A DNA stretch of 64,000 nucleotides from Hypomyces perniciosus (taxonomy: Eukaryota; Ascomycota; Sordariomycetes; Hypocreales; Hypocreaceae): positions 1 through 64,000 of the forward strand of contig SPDT01000021.1 of assembly GCA_008477525.1 (NCBI GenBank). Reading direction: 5' to 3'. This document shows positions 10,938 to 21,700 of the stretch, piece after piece. The notes under the pieces are model-generated. The model saw only the letters and a list, made by a program, of their open reading frames with translations. It was not told the DNA's origin and ran no database searches. The position numbers and the translations under genes are program-made. Numbering within the stretch: position 1 is the first letter of the stretch; each line of letters starts with the position of its first letter.

Positions 10938-12540
10938 GACAGGTGTTATGCATGTGTTCGCCTAGGCCTCGAATGTGGGCAATTTGACGCCTTTTGTCCC
11001 GTTAATTTTGTCAAGCCTACCCGGGAGGCTACGGCAAAATTGACGGCAGCAGAAACAAGATCCCGGGATTATCGTGTTACACTTCCAATTTTGAGCAAAC
11101 CTCCCCAGCTGCTCACAGGAACTGGAGAGCAAGCTTTCCCCAATTCTACACCAGATGGATTGATGTTTCCATGTTTCTCCTGTTTTCCTGCTCTGTCTCT
11201 GTCAAACAGTCAAGTTCAACTCCTCCAGTACTACCTGGAAAGACTGTCAGGCATCTTGGTAAATGCAGACAGTCTCACTAACCCGCTCCGCTCCTTGATT
11301 ATTCCCCGATTAGCTTCTTCCAATCTCCTCTTAGATGCTGTATGTGCGACATCCGCTATACACCAGTCCATATCGTCCAGTGGCCCCAGAGAGGAGTACT
11401 CGACGTTGGCAATACGGTATTATGTCCGAGTTTTGTCTACTGTTGGAGAACTGATTCCACAGATCACATCGTCACGAAAAGGCTGCTATAATCTCTGGGA
11501 TAATATAACAATCGAGACGGCGGTCCTGGCTATAATATTTCTCTGCAAATATGAGATTATTAATGATGGCGTCGAGAACTGGAGGCATCATTTACTGGGC
11601 ATAGAGTCAATGTGCAAGTCTTTGAGCTCCGAGCAGATTGCATCCATGTCTGAGACAATCGCATTCGTGCGTAGCTTGTGCGTGCATTCCTTGCCGATAA
11701 GCGGTGGTCTTCGTCGGTGCAGAGATACAAGAGCTAATGGGTAGCCAGCATAACATATCACAAATGCATTGCGAGCATCACAGAGCAAACCACACCAGTG
11801 TGTGGTGAAAACAGCTTCGATCATACCAGCGGTGGAGGCCAACTCTCTGTAGTCGATCCTTATATGGGATTTTCACAGAGCTTAATAACCCTTCTCCGAC
11901 GCGTTACTGGGCTTACTGGTCTCAATACCGAAAATCGGGGCATGGACATTTTGAGGGCAGAAGTCCAATCTATGTACAAATCTCAGACCCCTGCGACCTG
12001 TTTTTATGACTGATTCCTCTTCGCCGCAGATTGAATTCCTTGAGTAGGAGAAGTTGGAGATCAAAGTTGTTCGCCATTCCGGAGGGAATGTCTCCCTCGA
12101 CGGTACAGCATTTAGGGTATGTCGCCGAGGCATACAAGAGTACTGTTCTCGCTTGCGTTCACGCAGCCATTGACGACATGGCCGAACGAGATGCAGCTGG
12201 CGCCCACACAGCTGAATGGGCATCGCTTCATGAAATGGTGCCAAGAGGCAAAGCTGAGGCCTTAACGGATTGCTTGGAGGCCATATCTTTGGTGCCACTC
12301 GGTTGTCCGGAGGAAGCCGGACTGCTACTATTGTTATTCATAATCGCATGTGAGACAAAGAGCCCAGACCAGACTGTAGAAGCGCTCCAACGAGTAGAGG
12401 CCTTGGGAAGCAATATTGGACTTGTCCGATGCACCAGTGCATTGCTTGAGGAGGTCTTGATGCGACGAAGCGTGTGGGAAAATTGGCACGACTGGCGGGG
12501 GCTATTGGCAATGGCGAAGTGGGATTTGATCATTACTTAG
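10938..12540 (+). pseudogene. Zn2Cys6 transcription factor, N-terminus lost at the telomeric seam
   Basis: Immediately after the telomere array an in-frame stretch reads RCYACVRLGLECGQFD. This is the Cys4-X2-Cys5-X6-Cys6 half of a fungal Zn2Cys6 cluster; Cys1-Cys3 are missing, replaced by TAACCC units. The same frame runs on as far as 11744. The body resembles the Fungal_trans_2 family: YYLERLSGILVNADS around 11220-11270, DPYMGFSQSLITLLRR at about 11855-11905, and a typical tail ending in DWRGLLAMAKWDL at 12530. An intron at 11974-12029 (donor GTACAA, CTGAT branch site, CGCAG acceptor) joins two frames cleanly. Between about 11690 and 11800 the frame changes without a convincing intron, so an indel or an unrecognised intron must be assumed. 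With half its DNA-binding domain gone it is unlikely to act as a sequence-specific activator. It may still be transcribed. Confidence 0.8.
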
Positions 12541-13692
12541 CCAACTTTGGCAGCCATTTATCATGACCTACATACAATATACGCTATTCAGACGATATCT
12601 TAATCAATGGAACGCCATTGAATCACGGGGGTGGTCAAATCTGGCTTCTGGTAATAGCCCCTGGTGTGACGAACCGTCATACCGTCACGCCAACAGGCAA
12701 AAGAATAGGCAAATAATCGCATTTGTAGCAATTATCATGACGATACCAACTGTATATAAGGGAAACGTGCTTGGATCGTGACAATTACCTTGATTGTTAG
12801 GAGGGTTAACGCTGGATCGTCAAGATACCCGCTACCGGATTCCTAGGGGTTATCCAGAACTATATTTAAGTACGATGAGATTCCAGCGAGTGGCTAGCGA
12901 GAATCAAGCGTGTTTAGCTGATTAGATCTATAGCCCCTGTGTGTGATACCTATATTTAGGGGAAGGCGCTCTTAGGATCCGCCCTCCCAGTTAAGTAACA
13001 AAACAAGACACGTTCACTTAAGAGGTACCTTAATATTGGTAGCTTTTTCTATCTGCTAAATCTGCTAGAATATAGTCGAAAACTAAGGAATCGATTAAAA
13101 AGACTAGCTAGGGCTGGGAACTAGGCCTCACTAGCTACCCGAACTGCACCCTGAATACTTGCTTTTAATCCGCTAGGTTACCAGTTAATGCTCTATATGC
13201 AGCCATTAGCACGGTTACTAAGGCAGACATTTCCGCCAGTATTATCGCCTTTACCCTCGCAAAAAGCTTTTGCGAGATAATTATCCTTAACCGCGGCATT
13301 ACAGCTAGTCTAAGTGCTCTTAAAGAAACCGACCTTTATATTATAGTCAGACTAAGAAATGCAGCAAGTCTCTCTTCCCTATTACTAGCATTTACTGTAT
13401 AGCGCTTTATATATATCGAGATTAAAGCTATATACAGCGCCAGACAGGCAGGCAAAAACTGCAGAGTCTATAGCCTACATCACAGCATTTACCTCATATT
13501 CCCTAGATTAGCCTTCTAAGCTCTTGTCATAATTAAGGAACAGCTCCGCGCGCAATAGAGCAGCGAGGATCAAGAACGATAGTCTTAACCACATCTTATC
13601 AATTAATCTCGAACAAAACTCATCCCAAGAATATAGAAAATTCCAGAGAAAGATAATCGACCAAATGGCCGGATAGGCATTTGGGGCATTTA
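12541..13692. other. Degenerate intergenic DNA
   Basis: No gene. The segment 12663-12783 begins TGTGACGAACC, contains TATATAAG and ends GGATCGTGACA, so it could be a short LTR remnant. A perfect 9-bp-arm hairpin (CTCGCAAAA-AGC-TTTTGCGAG) lies near 13254-13275. The remainder shows RIP-like decay. Confidence 0.35.
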
Positions 13693-13990
13693 TGTGACGT
13701 CCGTGGATTTCCCAAGGGATAAACCGGGCGATAGGGTTTATGTTGGCAGGAGATCAGGGCGTGGTCTTAGCAATGAGTATGTCACGTTGGTGATGGATCG
13801 TAGATCGTAACCAATAATCAGGGTAATGATCGTGTTAACAGCTGGCTAGTATCTAGGCTAGGGGAAAGAAACTTGGGGGGGTCTATATACATGGAGGTCC
13901 TTGTCTTGATCACTTAGATCACGGAGTGATCTTGGTAATCCTGTTCCAACGACCACGTTCGATCACTCGCGACTAAGGTGATCGGTGGAC
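13693..13990 (+). repeat. Truncated LTR related to the TGTGACGATCC family
   Basis: It starts TGTGACGTCCGTGGATTTCC, then has AAGGGATAAACC and GGTTTATGTTG as in the solo LTRs at 17440, 41843 and 51445. It carries the same cluster of GATCAC motifs toward its right side. The expected GTCGTGACA end is missing, so the copy is diverged and 3'-truncated. Confidence 0.5.
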
Positions 13991-14000
13991 AGGCTGGCGA

Positions 14001-14140
14001 TCCATTCCATTTCCATCCACGCAGCCTTAGCTGAGTGGATGGACGTCCATTTCAGTCAACGTGCAGTGGAATGGGTGGAATGGACGCCCAGAGCAGTCGC
14101 ATGGAATGGATGGAAATGGAAATGGATGCGTGGATGGGGT
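14001..14140. repeat. Inverted repeat around a possible hAT terminus
   Basis: The left arm CCATTCCATTTCCATCCACG is mirrored by GGAATGGATGGAAATGGAAA and GCGTGGATGG on the right. Inside lies CAGTGGAATGGGTGGAATGG (near 14068), whose CAGTGG start is a plausible terminal inverted repeat for the hAT element on the right. No 8-bp target duplication could be confirmed. Confidence 0.35.
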
Positions 14141-14331
14141 TACCTAAATAGGAAAGGTATCGCGCTAATAGATTAGTTACTATATATAGTACTCACCACA
14201 GTCACTGTAACCATCTCAATGATCACCAAGCAACAAAATTCATTATACAGGATATCTCTCTTATTATACATAATTAAAACAAGCACTTTCTTAATGAGCC
14301 CAGGCTCTAGCCAGTGCGCTATAAATAAAGT

Positions 14332-15895
14332 CTAGAGAGGGATAGTACATACAATTCGCCCACCTGTTACTTCACGAGCTTCTATAAAGCTCAGTTCGGC
14401 AAGCGGATCGGTATCCGATAACTCAACCTCTTCAAGAAGCTTCTCCACACTTCGAATATATCCCCCACGAAGCCACGATCTCACCGTCTGCGTCATTCCA
14501 ATTGTACTAGCATCCAGATTTGCCCGGTCATCTCGAACCATTCTGCCGGCCGTAGAGAAAAGTCTCTCAACGTCAGCAGACATTGGAAGAGTAGAAAGAA
14601 CATCAAGGGCCATCCGTGATAGGCGAGGATATTCCTCCCGTCTGTCGCACCAATAGCTGATGGGATCCAGGATCCTCTGATCCGATTTATGTACGTCTCG
14701 AAACCAATCGTTATATTCATCTCCCACAGCTGACGAAGCAGGAGTGAATGGCGACTGTAATAATGCCGGCGCCTGACGAGACTCCTCGCAGTACTCGTTG
14801 AAGGGATTTCGATAAGTTCGCTGCTTCTTCATAACCGGTTCTCGGTCTCGAGAAACGACCTGCGGATCGTATTGCAACCTATACAGCCCTTCCACAAGGG
14901 ACTTTGCAGTCTGGATCCATTCTGGGCGATCTGCCCATATATCCTCAAAGTGTTCCAACAATATGCTGGATAAAGCGCGACAGCTGCATAATAGACCGGT
15001 ATCTCATCAAGCCGCGAGTAGTACTCATCAAGTTCCTTCCAGCAGAGATTAATATTAACCTTAAAGTGCTCAAGGTCGGGGTATCGATAAGCAGCGGCCT
15101 TATACTCCTCCATTTTATTAAGCAGGTATTCGTAGCCAAACATAAAGTCCCAAGAGCATCCATATACTTTAGTATAGCCGTACTTTCGCATCCGCTATCG
15201 ACCGTCGCCTTCAAGGGTAATCAAGACATGCTCAAAATGTTGGAGGACCTCGTTAAAAAGAGCGATAATATTCCAATCCTTCTCATCGAGTTTATTGTCA
15301 TCCCTGAGACAAAGTGGCATTTCACTCCTCGGCTTCTTTCCCCTTAAAATTAACCCCTCCCACTCATTTTTCTGCCTATACCAGAGTTCTTCAAGGAAGT
15401 CCTTGAAGAGAAGAGCGCGTCGGATCATGTAAAGAGTAGAAAGCCAACGAGTTACCACATCAATAATAATATCTAAAGGCTTTTTTGTTTATACTATCGG
15501 ATCCTCAGACTTCTCGAACGCAACTAACTGAAGAGACCAAAGGAGATTAGTTAGTAAGTCCGAACGATGAATCCAAACGATAAGGTTATGGAGTTTCCCA
15601 ATAAGGCCTTTCCGTCTCCACAGCTCATGGGCCCTCGTATTAAGCGCCTCATTTCCAAGAATATCATCCTCAAATGCCTCAGAGTTATGACCAAAAAGCA
15701 GCGCTTTAACAGCGAGATTAAGGATATAGCCAAAGCAGCGTAATCGCCTGGTTTCTCCTTTAAAGCCCAGCGCTTTTCCGATTTCCTTCATCGCTGTATC
15801 ATTATTGCTGGCGTTATCAAGTATAAAGTATCCGACCTTCTAGGTTATATCATAGCTCCAAAAGATATCGACAACATGAGCAGCAATATTCTCCC
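14332..15895 (-). pseudogene. hAT transposase A, 5'-truncated and disrupted
   Basis: The minus-strand reading gives GYFILDNASNNDTAM (near 15800), RLRCFGYILNLAVKALLFG, VTRWLSTLYMIRRAL, and the C-terminal dimerisation segment SADVERLFSTAGRMVRDDRA (around 14550). These are standard hAT transposase landmarks in the expected order. The frame is broken by TAG at about 15840, TAA at 15489 and TAG at 15195, each explainable by a C-to-T change in CAA/CAG or G-to-A in TGG, and by one single-base frameshift near 14950 between LYPAYCW and FEDIWADRPEW. The 5' part is missing: coding sequence ends abruptly at 15895, where a Copia LTR remnant begins. The N-terminal BED zinc finger and the first catalytic residue are not present. 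Confidence 0.85.
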
Positions 15896-15996
15896 CAGCA
15901 GCTTTTCCCACCTAACTTGGGATCAGCAAGAGAGTCGAATTCTATCATTTTATGCATTTACCAATGAGCCCTCATACTGTTGATCTGTGATTGATA
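15896..15996 (+). repeat. 3' portion of a Copia LTR (solo remnant)
   Basis: CAGCAGCTTTTCCCACC through CTGTTGATCTGTGATTGATA matches the last ~100 bp of the LTRs at 18497-18714 and 23574-23885. The right edge coincides exactly with the LTR terminus GATTGATA. The left part of the LTR is deleted. It sits between two truncated, oppositely oriented hAT transposases. Confidence 0.85.
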
Positions 15997-16519
15997 GCCT
16001 GCGTATGTTGCAGTAATCGTGCTGCACCCTTCACATAAATGGCATTACATACACGAGAACTGGAAGACAGAGTGGGTTGAGTCGTCAAAGAAGTTGATTG
16101 AGGCACTTTGGGATGAATATAAGCCAGTGGAGTCACCTCTTCCTCTCTGCGAGATGCCACCAGCCACTACGAACGAGTTCGTGAATTGGAGGAATAAGCA
16201 CCTCTAGCCATCGCTCATTATAGATGAGTACGAGCGTTATTGTAAGTCTGAGCGAGTTTATGGATTTACAAGCGCCCTTGTATGGTGGCTAGAAGAGACA
16301 CAGCAGAAAAATTACCCTAACCTGAGCAAGATGGCTGTGGATATACTGTCAATTCCTGCAATGTCTGCGGAGCCCGAACGACTCTTCTCTGGGGCCAAGA
16401 TTACCATTACGGACCGCCGAAATCGGCTTGGCAGCGATGTAATTGAAGCATTGGAGTTCCTGAAGTCGTGGTTCGGGATTCATGAATTCCAAGGAGACAA
16501 TGTTTCGAGGGCGTAGGTT
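15997..16519 (+). pseudogene. hAT transposase B, C-terminal part
   Basis: Starting exactly at the LTR edge, the plus frame reads AYVAVIVLHPSHKWHYI, then, after a TAG at 16205 (likely from CAG), continues in the same frame with YERYCKSERV and WWLEETQQKNYPNLSKMAVD. The dimerisation motif follows: IPAMSAEPERLFSGAKITIT. The stop is at 16514-16516. The protein differs clearly from transposase A, so these are two hAT families. An element of the Copia family inserted into this gene, and a later deletion removed everything upstream. Confidence 0.8.
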
Positions 16520-16742
16520 GAATAACAATGATCACGTGCAATATACGGCATATATTATCACACTGGCAATATATTGGGCTCTTGGCAATACAATACAATA
16601 TGAGCCCCCATTCATATTGCGCAATACAATACGTGTCTCAGTCATATTGCGTAATACAATATACACCGCTTGAAAATACAATAATATTGCGGAGGCCCCC
16701 ATATTGCCAATATACGTATTGTTTATATTATTAGCAACACTG
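16520..16742 (+). other. hAT B 3' subterminal repeats and terminal inverted repeat
   Basis: Downstream of transposase B lie more than eight copies of CAATA(T/C) or TATTG(C) in both orientations (GGCAATATATTG, CATATTGCGCAATAC, CATATTGCCAATATACG). Clustered subterminal repeats of this kind bind hAT transposases. The stretch ends GTTTATATTATTAGCAACACTG at 16742. Read inward, this gives a CAGTGTTGC terminus, which fits the hAT consensus CAGNG. Confidence 0.6.
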
Positions 16743-16953
16743 CACCTCAGTACCCGAGCCACTCATATAAAATGGGTGGTCGGCTAAGTACATTTTCGAT
16801 TTTTGCGAAAATTATCGACTTGGATTTTTGACCTATGCACTAACAACTCCCTAGCCCCCATATAAACCTCTTCCTGGCCCGGGTACTGAGGTGGCTCAGA
16901 GATTTTGGGCCCAACTAAAAGGCGAAGTCCTTTTAGTTGGTTTTCACGAAATA
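16743..16953 (-). mobile_element. Palindromic MITE, truncated copy
   Basis: This is a reverse-orientation copy of the MITE at 46447-46724: GGGTGGTCGGCTAAGTACAT, CACTAACAACTCCCTA and the arm GGCTCAGAGATTTTGGG are shared. The right terminus TTTTCACGAAATA is present. The left terminal arm (about 65 bp) is missing and replaced by the hAT B terminus, consistent with hAT B having inserted into the MITE. Confidence 0.75.
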
Positions 16954-17023
16954 CTACACCAATGGGTAAATTTATTGTAGTGTTGTTGGATTCTAGACCG
17001 TCATTGTGGGCCATTGCTGTCAT

Positions 17024-17206
17024 TGCCGTAAGTGGTCCCAGCGGGGCTAGTGCCGACGCCCGAGATCTGGACGGAGTTGCCAATCGGCCAGTGCACTGAG
17101 TAAAATCCGTTATAAACGCTCATCGAGGTACAAAGACACCCTTGCTAGGCCCTTGTCCAGGGCCCCTGCTGGTACCAGCCCCACCGGTGATATTTTGGCC
17201 CTCGTA
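17024..17206 (-). mobile_element. Ends of a Tc1/mariner element (TACGAGG family)
   Basis: Two fragments related to the element at 43986-45476 and its MITE at 45918-46045 lie here. 17024-17100 (GTAAGTGGTCCCAGCGGGGC and CCCGAGATCTGGACGG) matches the right half of the MITE in reverse. 17110-17206, ending GGCCCTCGTA, is the reverse of the left terminus with CTGGTACCAGC and CCTTGTCCAGGGCCCC. No transposase lies between them. Confidence 0.6.
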
Positions 17207-17439
17207 TACCGCAGCTGCCGAACACAAACTACTCGGCGGGTTGACTAAGCCGGCCGGGCCGACTGACTGTAAGGCCCCCCCGCCTGTCTGCTGACTGGAA
17301 TCCTATAAGCGCTCATTATACGAGCGTAAGCACGCACTTGGCATATCTCCCTTATAAATTACGTTACTGGATCCACTGTTTTAAATACTTTCTATAAAAA
17401 TATAGATGCATTATCTCTTTGATACGAAGTAGTCGTAAG
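17207..17439. other. Short degenerate interval
   Basis: No gene. CGGCGGGTTGACTAAGCCGG (about 17234) recurs in modified form near 38100, so this is part of another dispersed repeat of unknown type. Confidence 0.3.
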
Positions 17440-17840
17440 TGTCACGACCCGACCCTCTTATGGCCGCATAAAGGGTCCAGGGCGATACGTACCCCGGAAG
17501 AACGACGGAACGACCGACCAATCAGAAAGGATCACTCGGATCACTGTAAACTACGGATCACTTGGATCACGGAGCGTGAGCCAAGGTGATCCAACACAAC
17601 CGTGATCCATACGTGATCCAAGTACATTCACTATGTATCTCCTTTGTATATAAGACTGGATAAGTCACGATCATTTAGTATAGTTACTTAGACAGTCGTT
17701 AACCAATTGCATTCACCAGAACCGCCTGTTCTACAGAATCGTGACTACGTTACCTTGCTCAGTATTCATCCCTGACCTCTCTGTCAACATAAACCCACGA
17801 ACCTCGGTTTATCCCTTGAGAATCAACCCGGATCGTCACA
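17440..17840 (-). repeat. Solo LTR, TGTGACGATCC family
   Basis: It starts TGTCACGACCCGACC and ends AACCCGGATCGTCACA, the reverse complement of the LTRs at 51445 and 41843. Inside is a cluster of GATCAC/GTGATCC motifs and a TATATAAG promoter-like site. The flanks are GTAAG on the left and CTAAG on the right, a 5-bp target duplication with one mismatch, as expected for a solo LTR. No internal retroelement sequence is present. Confidence 0.8.
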
Positions 17841-17844
17841 CTAA

Positions 17845-18165
17845 GTCCTATAGTTAGTAACTTTCCAGGGCATTTGCCTCCTAGTATTTCTCTTAGAGGA
17901 TAGCTCTTTTACTTTTACCTAGTGTTTGATATGTATTAGAGTACTCTAACTTTAAGGAGGGGGATTAAAAGCTATCCCTTCTTTCACTAGCTCATCCACC
18001 ATTTTATTGCCTTATATATCCTTATAATCTGGTACCTAGAAAATAAATATCCTATAGGGATATATCTCTTTGGCTATATATTGGAACTGTATAAATTCTC
18101 CTTATAATGAGGTTAGGGCTTTATCCAGTAGGCCATTAACTACTGATATATTTATTGAAGTAACA
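17845..18165 (-). pseudogene. RIP-mutated LINE RNase H/3' fragment
   Basis: The nucleotide sequence aligns throughout with 39920-40215, for example CTAGTGTTTGATATGTATTA against CTAGCGTTTAATATATGCTA. That segment encodes the RNase H tail of a Tad1-like LINE on the minus strand. Most differences are C/G to T/A. No frame is open here. Confidence 0.65.
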
Positions 18166-18496
18166 AGGTTATACAGAACCTCATTTAAGTGCAGCTTCTA
18201 GGAAGGTGCACTCAACGCAGCAATGAGGAAACGACTAAGAGTTTACTGGGTAAACAATGGAATGAACAATTGAATTGTATCTAATCTAATAGCTAGAAAG
18301 CTATAGAATATCTAGTGATGTGCGGCTGTTGTAGAAGTGATTGTAGAACAATGCTTTGTCTTCTACAATAGTCCTCCGACGTAATAATAGGTGTGTGGTG
18401 GCAGAATTGGGTTCGTGGCCGCATTCCTATTTTCCGCAAAATTCATTTGTATGGGAAATCGGCCAAATCGACTCACGGCCATACAAACAGGAAACC
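18166..18496 (+). repeat. Dispersed repeat family A, copy 2 (interrupted by Copia)
   Basis: It matches 6561-6935. It is cut at CATACAAACAGGAAACC, directly before the Copia 5' LTR. The continuation seen in copy 1 (CCCCTTTTAGGCAG) does not reappear after the 3' LTR, so the right flank has been rearranged. Confidence 0.6.
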
Positions 18497-18714
18497 TGTC
18501 AACCTCAGTGACGGATAACTCCACATCACGGCACATTCCTTTATTCCTAGCTGGCCTGTAAGAACCCGGATGATCAGTAAGAACCCGGATGGTTAGAAAT
18601 TTCATGTATTTAAGCAGCAGCTTTTCCCACCTAACTTGGGATCAGCAAGAGTGTCGAATTCCATCATTTATGCATCTGTCAATGAGCCCTCATACTGTTG
18701 ATCTGTGATTGATA
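18497..18714 (+). repeat. Copia 5' LTR
   Basis: It runs from TGTCAACCTCAG to CTGTGATTGATA, 218 bp. Compared with the 312-bp 3' LTR it lacks about 94 bp in the U3-like middle (around ACATTCC repeats and the CTAGATTTCCTAGATCC duplication), and it carries a number of substitutions. The last 110 bp are nearly identical. Confidence 0.9.
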
Positions 18715-18740
18715 GTTATGAGCCCGGTCTGCATCGGGTT
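18715..18740 (+). other. Copia primer-binding site
   Basis: GTTATGAGCCCGGTCTGC directly follows the 5' LTR. It resembles the GGTTATGGGCCCAGTC site of Drosophila copia, which pairs with an internal half-molecule of initiator tRNA-Met. Family knowledge suggests the same priming mode here; pairing to this species' tRNA was not checked. Confidence 0.55.
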
Positions 18741-18782
18741 TTCCACATAGCTTCCACTTCGCACAACAACAACACTGTCAAC

Positions 18783-21700
18783 ATGACTCAAGCACCGTCG
18801 ACCTCTTCCCGGGTTATCCTGAAGGGACCAAGCAACTGGGATCTTTGGATCAATTCTATCAAACAGCTAGCCACCAGCTACAACGTTTGGAGATACGTTG
18901 ATCCGGATGTCAGCAACAAGCCTGTGGTTATCGAGCCTGAGGCACCCACTCCCCAGACGATCCGGCCGGAAACAACAAGCATTACTGATCTTGATGCTAA
19001 GGAATTATCCAAGCTCAAGCTCCTTAGGGAAGAATACGATTTCCAATACAAGCAGTATAGTAACCGTTCCAAGGCCCTAGGAAAGCTTACAATTCAGATT
19101 CAGGAGACAGTCGGTTCCTGGAACCATGTGATCTCGAAGAAAGCAACAGTCCCTGAGCAACTTCAAGCTCTCAGGGACCGACTCAAGCCGAACGACTGGG
19201 CCACACAGGATGAAGCAAAGCAAGCTTACCTAGAAGCTCTCAAAGGCATCAAAAGAACCAAGATTCAAGATTGGCTAAGCCGTTGGCAGATAGCACTTGA
19301 AGAAGCCATCAAGGCCGACCTGCCGGAGACCAAGAACCTCCAACCAACTCGAGATCTCTTGAACGTCATCCAAGAGATCGACCCAATTTTCGCAAGCAAC
19401 TGGATCAGCAAAATCGAAAAGAAAGGACTGACAAGACCTGATACCAAGTGGCAGGACGAATACAACGCAATTTTCGTCAGCCAAGTCTTCGATCGTCAAT
19501 ACAGGTCGAAGATAAATGCACCCAAAGGAGCATTTCCTGCCTTCCAGGGAGAAGAAGCCACTCCCTCATCATTGAAAAACAGGTCGAACACGAATTCCCG
19601 ATGTCTCTGTGGCCAGAATCATCGATATTCCGCCTGCTACTATCTCATCGAGTCGATCCGACCATCAGGCTGGGCTCCGAATGCCCAAACACAACAAGAA
19701 ATTGATAAAAAGCTCGAAAATAGTAGACTCAAGGAACACGTCGATAAGGCCAGAGCATGGGTCAAGAGGTCGAAGTCTTCAGCCAAAGAAGACTCGAAAC
19801 AACAGGAAAAACAGGAAAAACAAAAGGAACCAGTCATCTTGGGCGCCTCCTTCGCATCAAAGCCATCAATTGTATCGGAAACCACTGAAGCATCATTCGC
19901 GATGGCTACTTATCCGTTAAGAGACTCGTTTATCCTAGATTCCGGGTCAAGCTTTCACATCTGCAATAACAAGGACAGATTCATCGAAAATACCTTCCAA
20001 CCAGCATCAGAACTGTCATACGGAGGGAACACGCATCCCGAGATTCAAGGATACGGCGATGTCATCATCAAAATCAGCCCCGAAGCCGGTTTCAAGCTGC
20101 TGAATGTTGCATACATTCCCGACTTCCACACGAATGTGGCCTCGCTAGACCTGTTTCTAGAGAGAGGATACAACTGGAATCCGTCCACTGGCGAAGTCTC
20201 GATAGACGGAAGAACGATCTTCCATACGCATCGACGGCATCGAATTCCCGTCATCGAATTCAACGAGCTTTCCGAAGCTTCAGGAAACAACAATCAGGAA
20301 ATCAACGCATCGAATTTCACGTCATCCGCGAAGCCTAGACCTATTGCCGTCAGCGACGCCACGACTTGGCACAAACGGCTAGGTCACCTAGGACCAGATG
20401 CTCTCGAACAGCTGGTTTACCAGACAACTGGGTCGAAAATCAAGGGACCAGTCAAAATAGAGTGCAAAAGCTGTTCCGTCAGCAAGGCCACTCGAGTCGT
20501 CTCACGCAGAAGTCCTCAAACCCGAGCCCAACGCCCGTTCTGGCGAATCTACATCGACATCTTCGTCATGCCAACAGGATACAACGGAAAGGGATACGCA
20601 CTGTTGATCAAAGATGAGTATACAGGGATGCTTTTCAGCTATCTGATGGATTCCCCAGATACAGACAGCGTCCTTGGATCGTTAGAGAACTTCGAGACAT
20701 ACGTTAGCCGACAATTCGATCAAAAAATCTGCCGAATCCATCGAGATAACGATGTCGCGATGAAAAGACGATACGACAACTGGGTAATGGAACGAGGAAT
20801 TGAAGATGAACCCACAGCCCCGTATACGTCAGCCCAGAATGGCCCAATTGAACGATCTGGGGGGGTAATTGAGACCCAGTCCCGAACGATGAGAATTGAT
20901 GCCAATCTACCTGAGGATCTGTGGCCAGAAGCGTGGGAAACTGCGGTCTATTTGCATAACAGATCGCCCCAACAAGCCATAGACTGGTCAACGCCTTTTC
21001 AACGTCTTCATCAATGGCTTCAGAACAATAACAAGGACTCAAGCTATCTCAAACAGCAGCCTGATATCACACATCTCAAGGCATTTGGCTGCAGAGCTTA
21101 CCCACTAACAGTAGAAGCACTACAGGGCACACAACGAAGGAATCTGAAGACTAGACCTCATGCTGAAGTCGGTTACCTAGTCGGATACAGTTCCACGAAC
21201 ATTTTCAAGATCTGGATCCCTGAGAGGAATGAGGTTCGAAGAGTCAGAGACGTGACTTTCAATGAGGAAATTTTCTATGATCCTGCTGATCATCAGGAAG
21301 AGCCACTACAAGCCGCAGAACCGTCTCGTCTTCTTCTTCCGGACCACATTGACACAGACTCCGAGTCTGACGAAGAAGAGGATACCCGATCAACAATCTG
21401 GGTAGGTGGAAGACCAGGCGATGAACCGACTGAAGAACTCACACGAGACGATTCCAACGAATCCACGGATCAACTGGATGATCCGACCGAGCCCGAAGCT
21501 GCTGAAGATACCGAAAAGCAGCAACAAGGACCGTATCCAACGCCCGAACCCGACGAACGCATCGCACACGAAGAAAGCATCGAATTCGCGAATCCAACGC
21601 ATCAAGGAATCGAAGAGCAGAACGCCCTAGCCGGGAATCTTCGAAATCTAACAATTGAGGAAGAAGCTCAGGAAGAAACGATGCCTCAGGTTCCACAGCC

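Noticed and set aside
10765..10953. Minus-strand frame of Gly-Leu repeats across the telomere array
   Set aside because: It is simply the TTAGGG repeat read in an open frame; no gene is implied.
11588..12533. Minus-strand frames opposite the zinc-cluster gene
   Set aside because: The plus strand carries the recognisable transcription factor sequence and an intron; the minus frames lack any motif.
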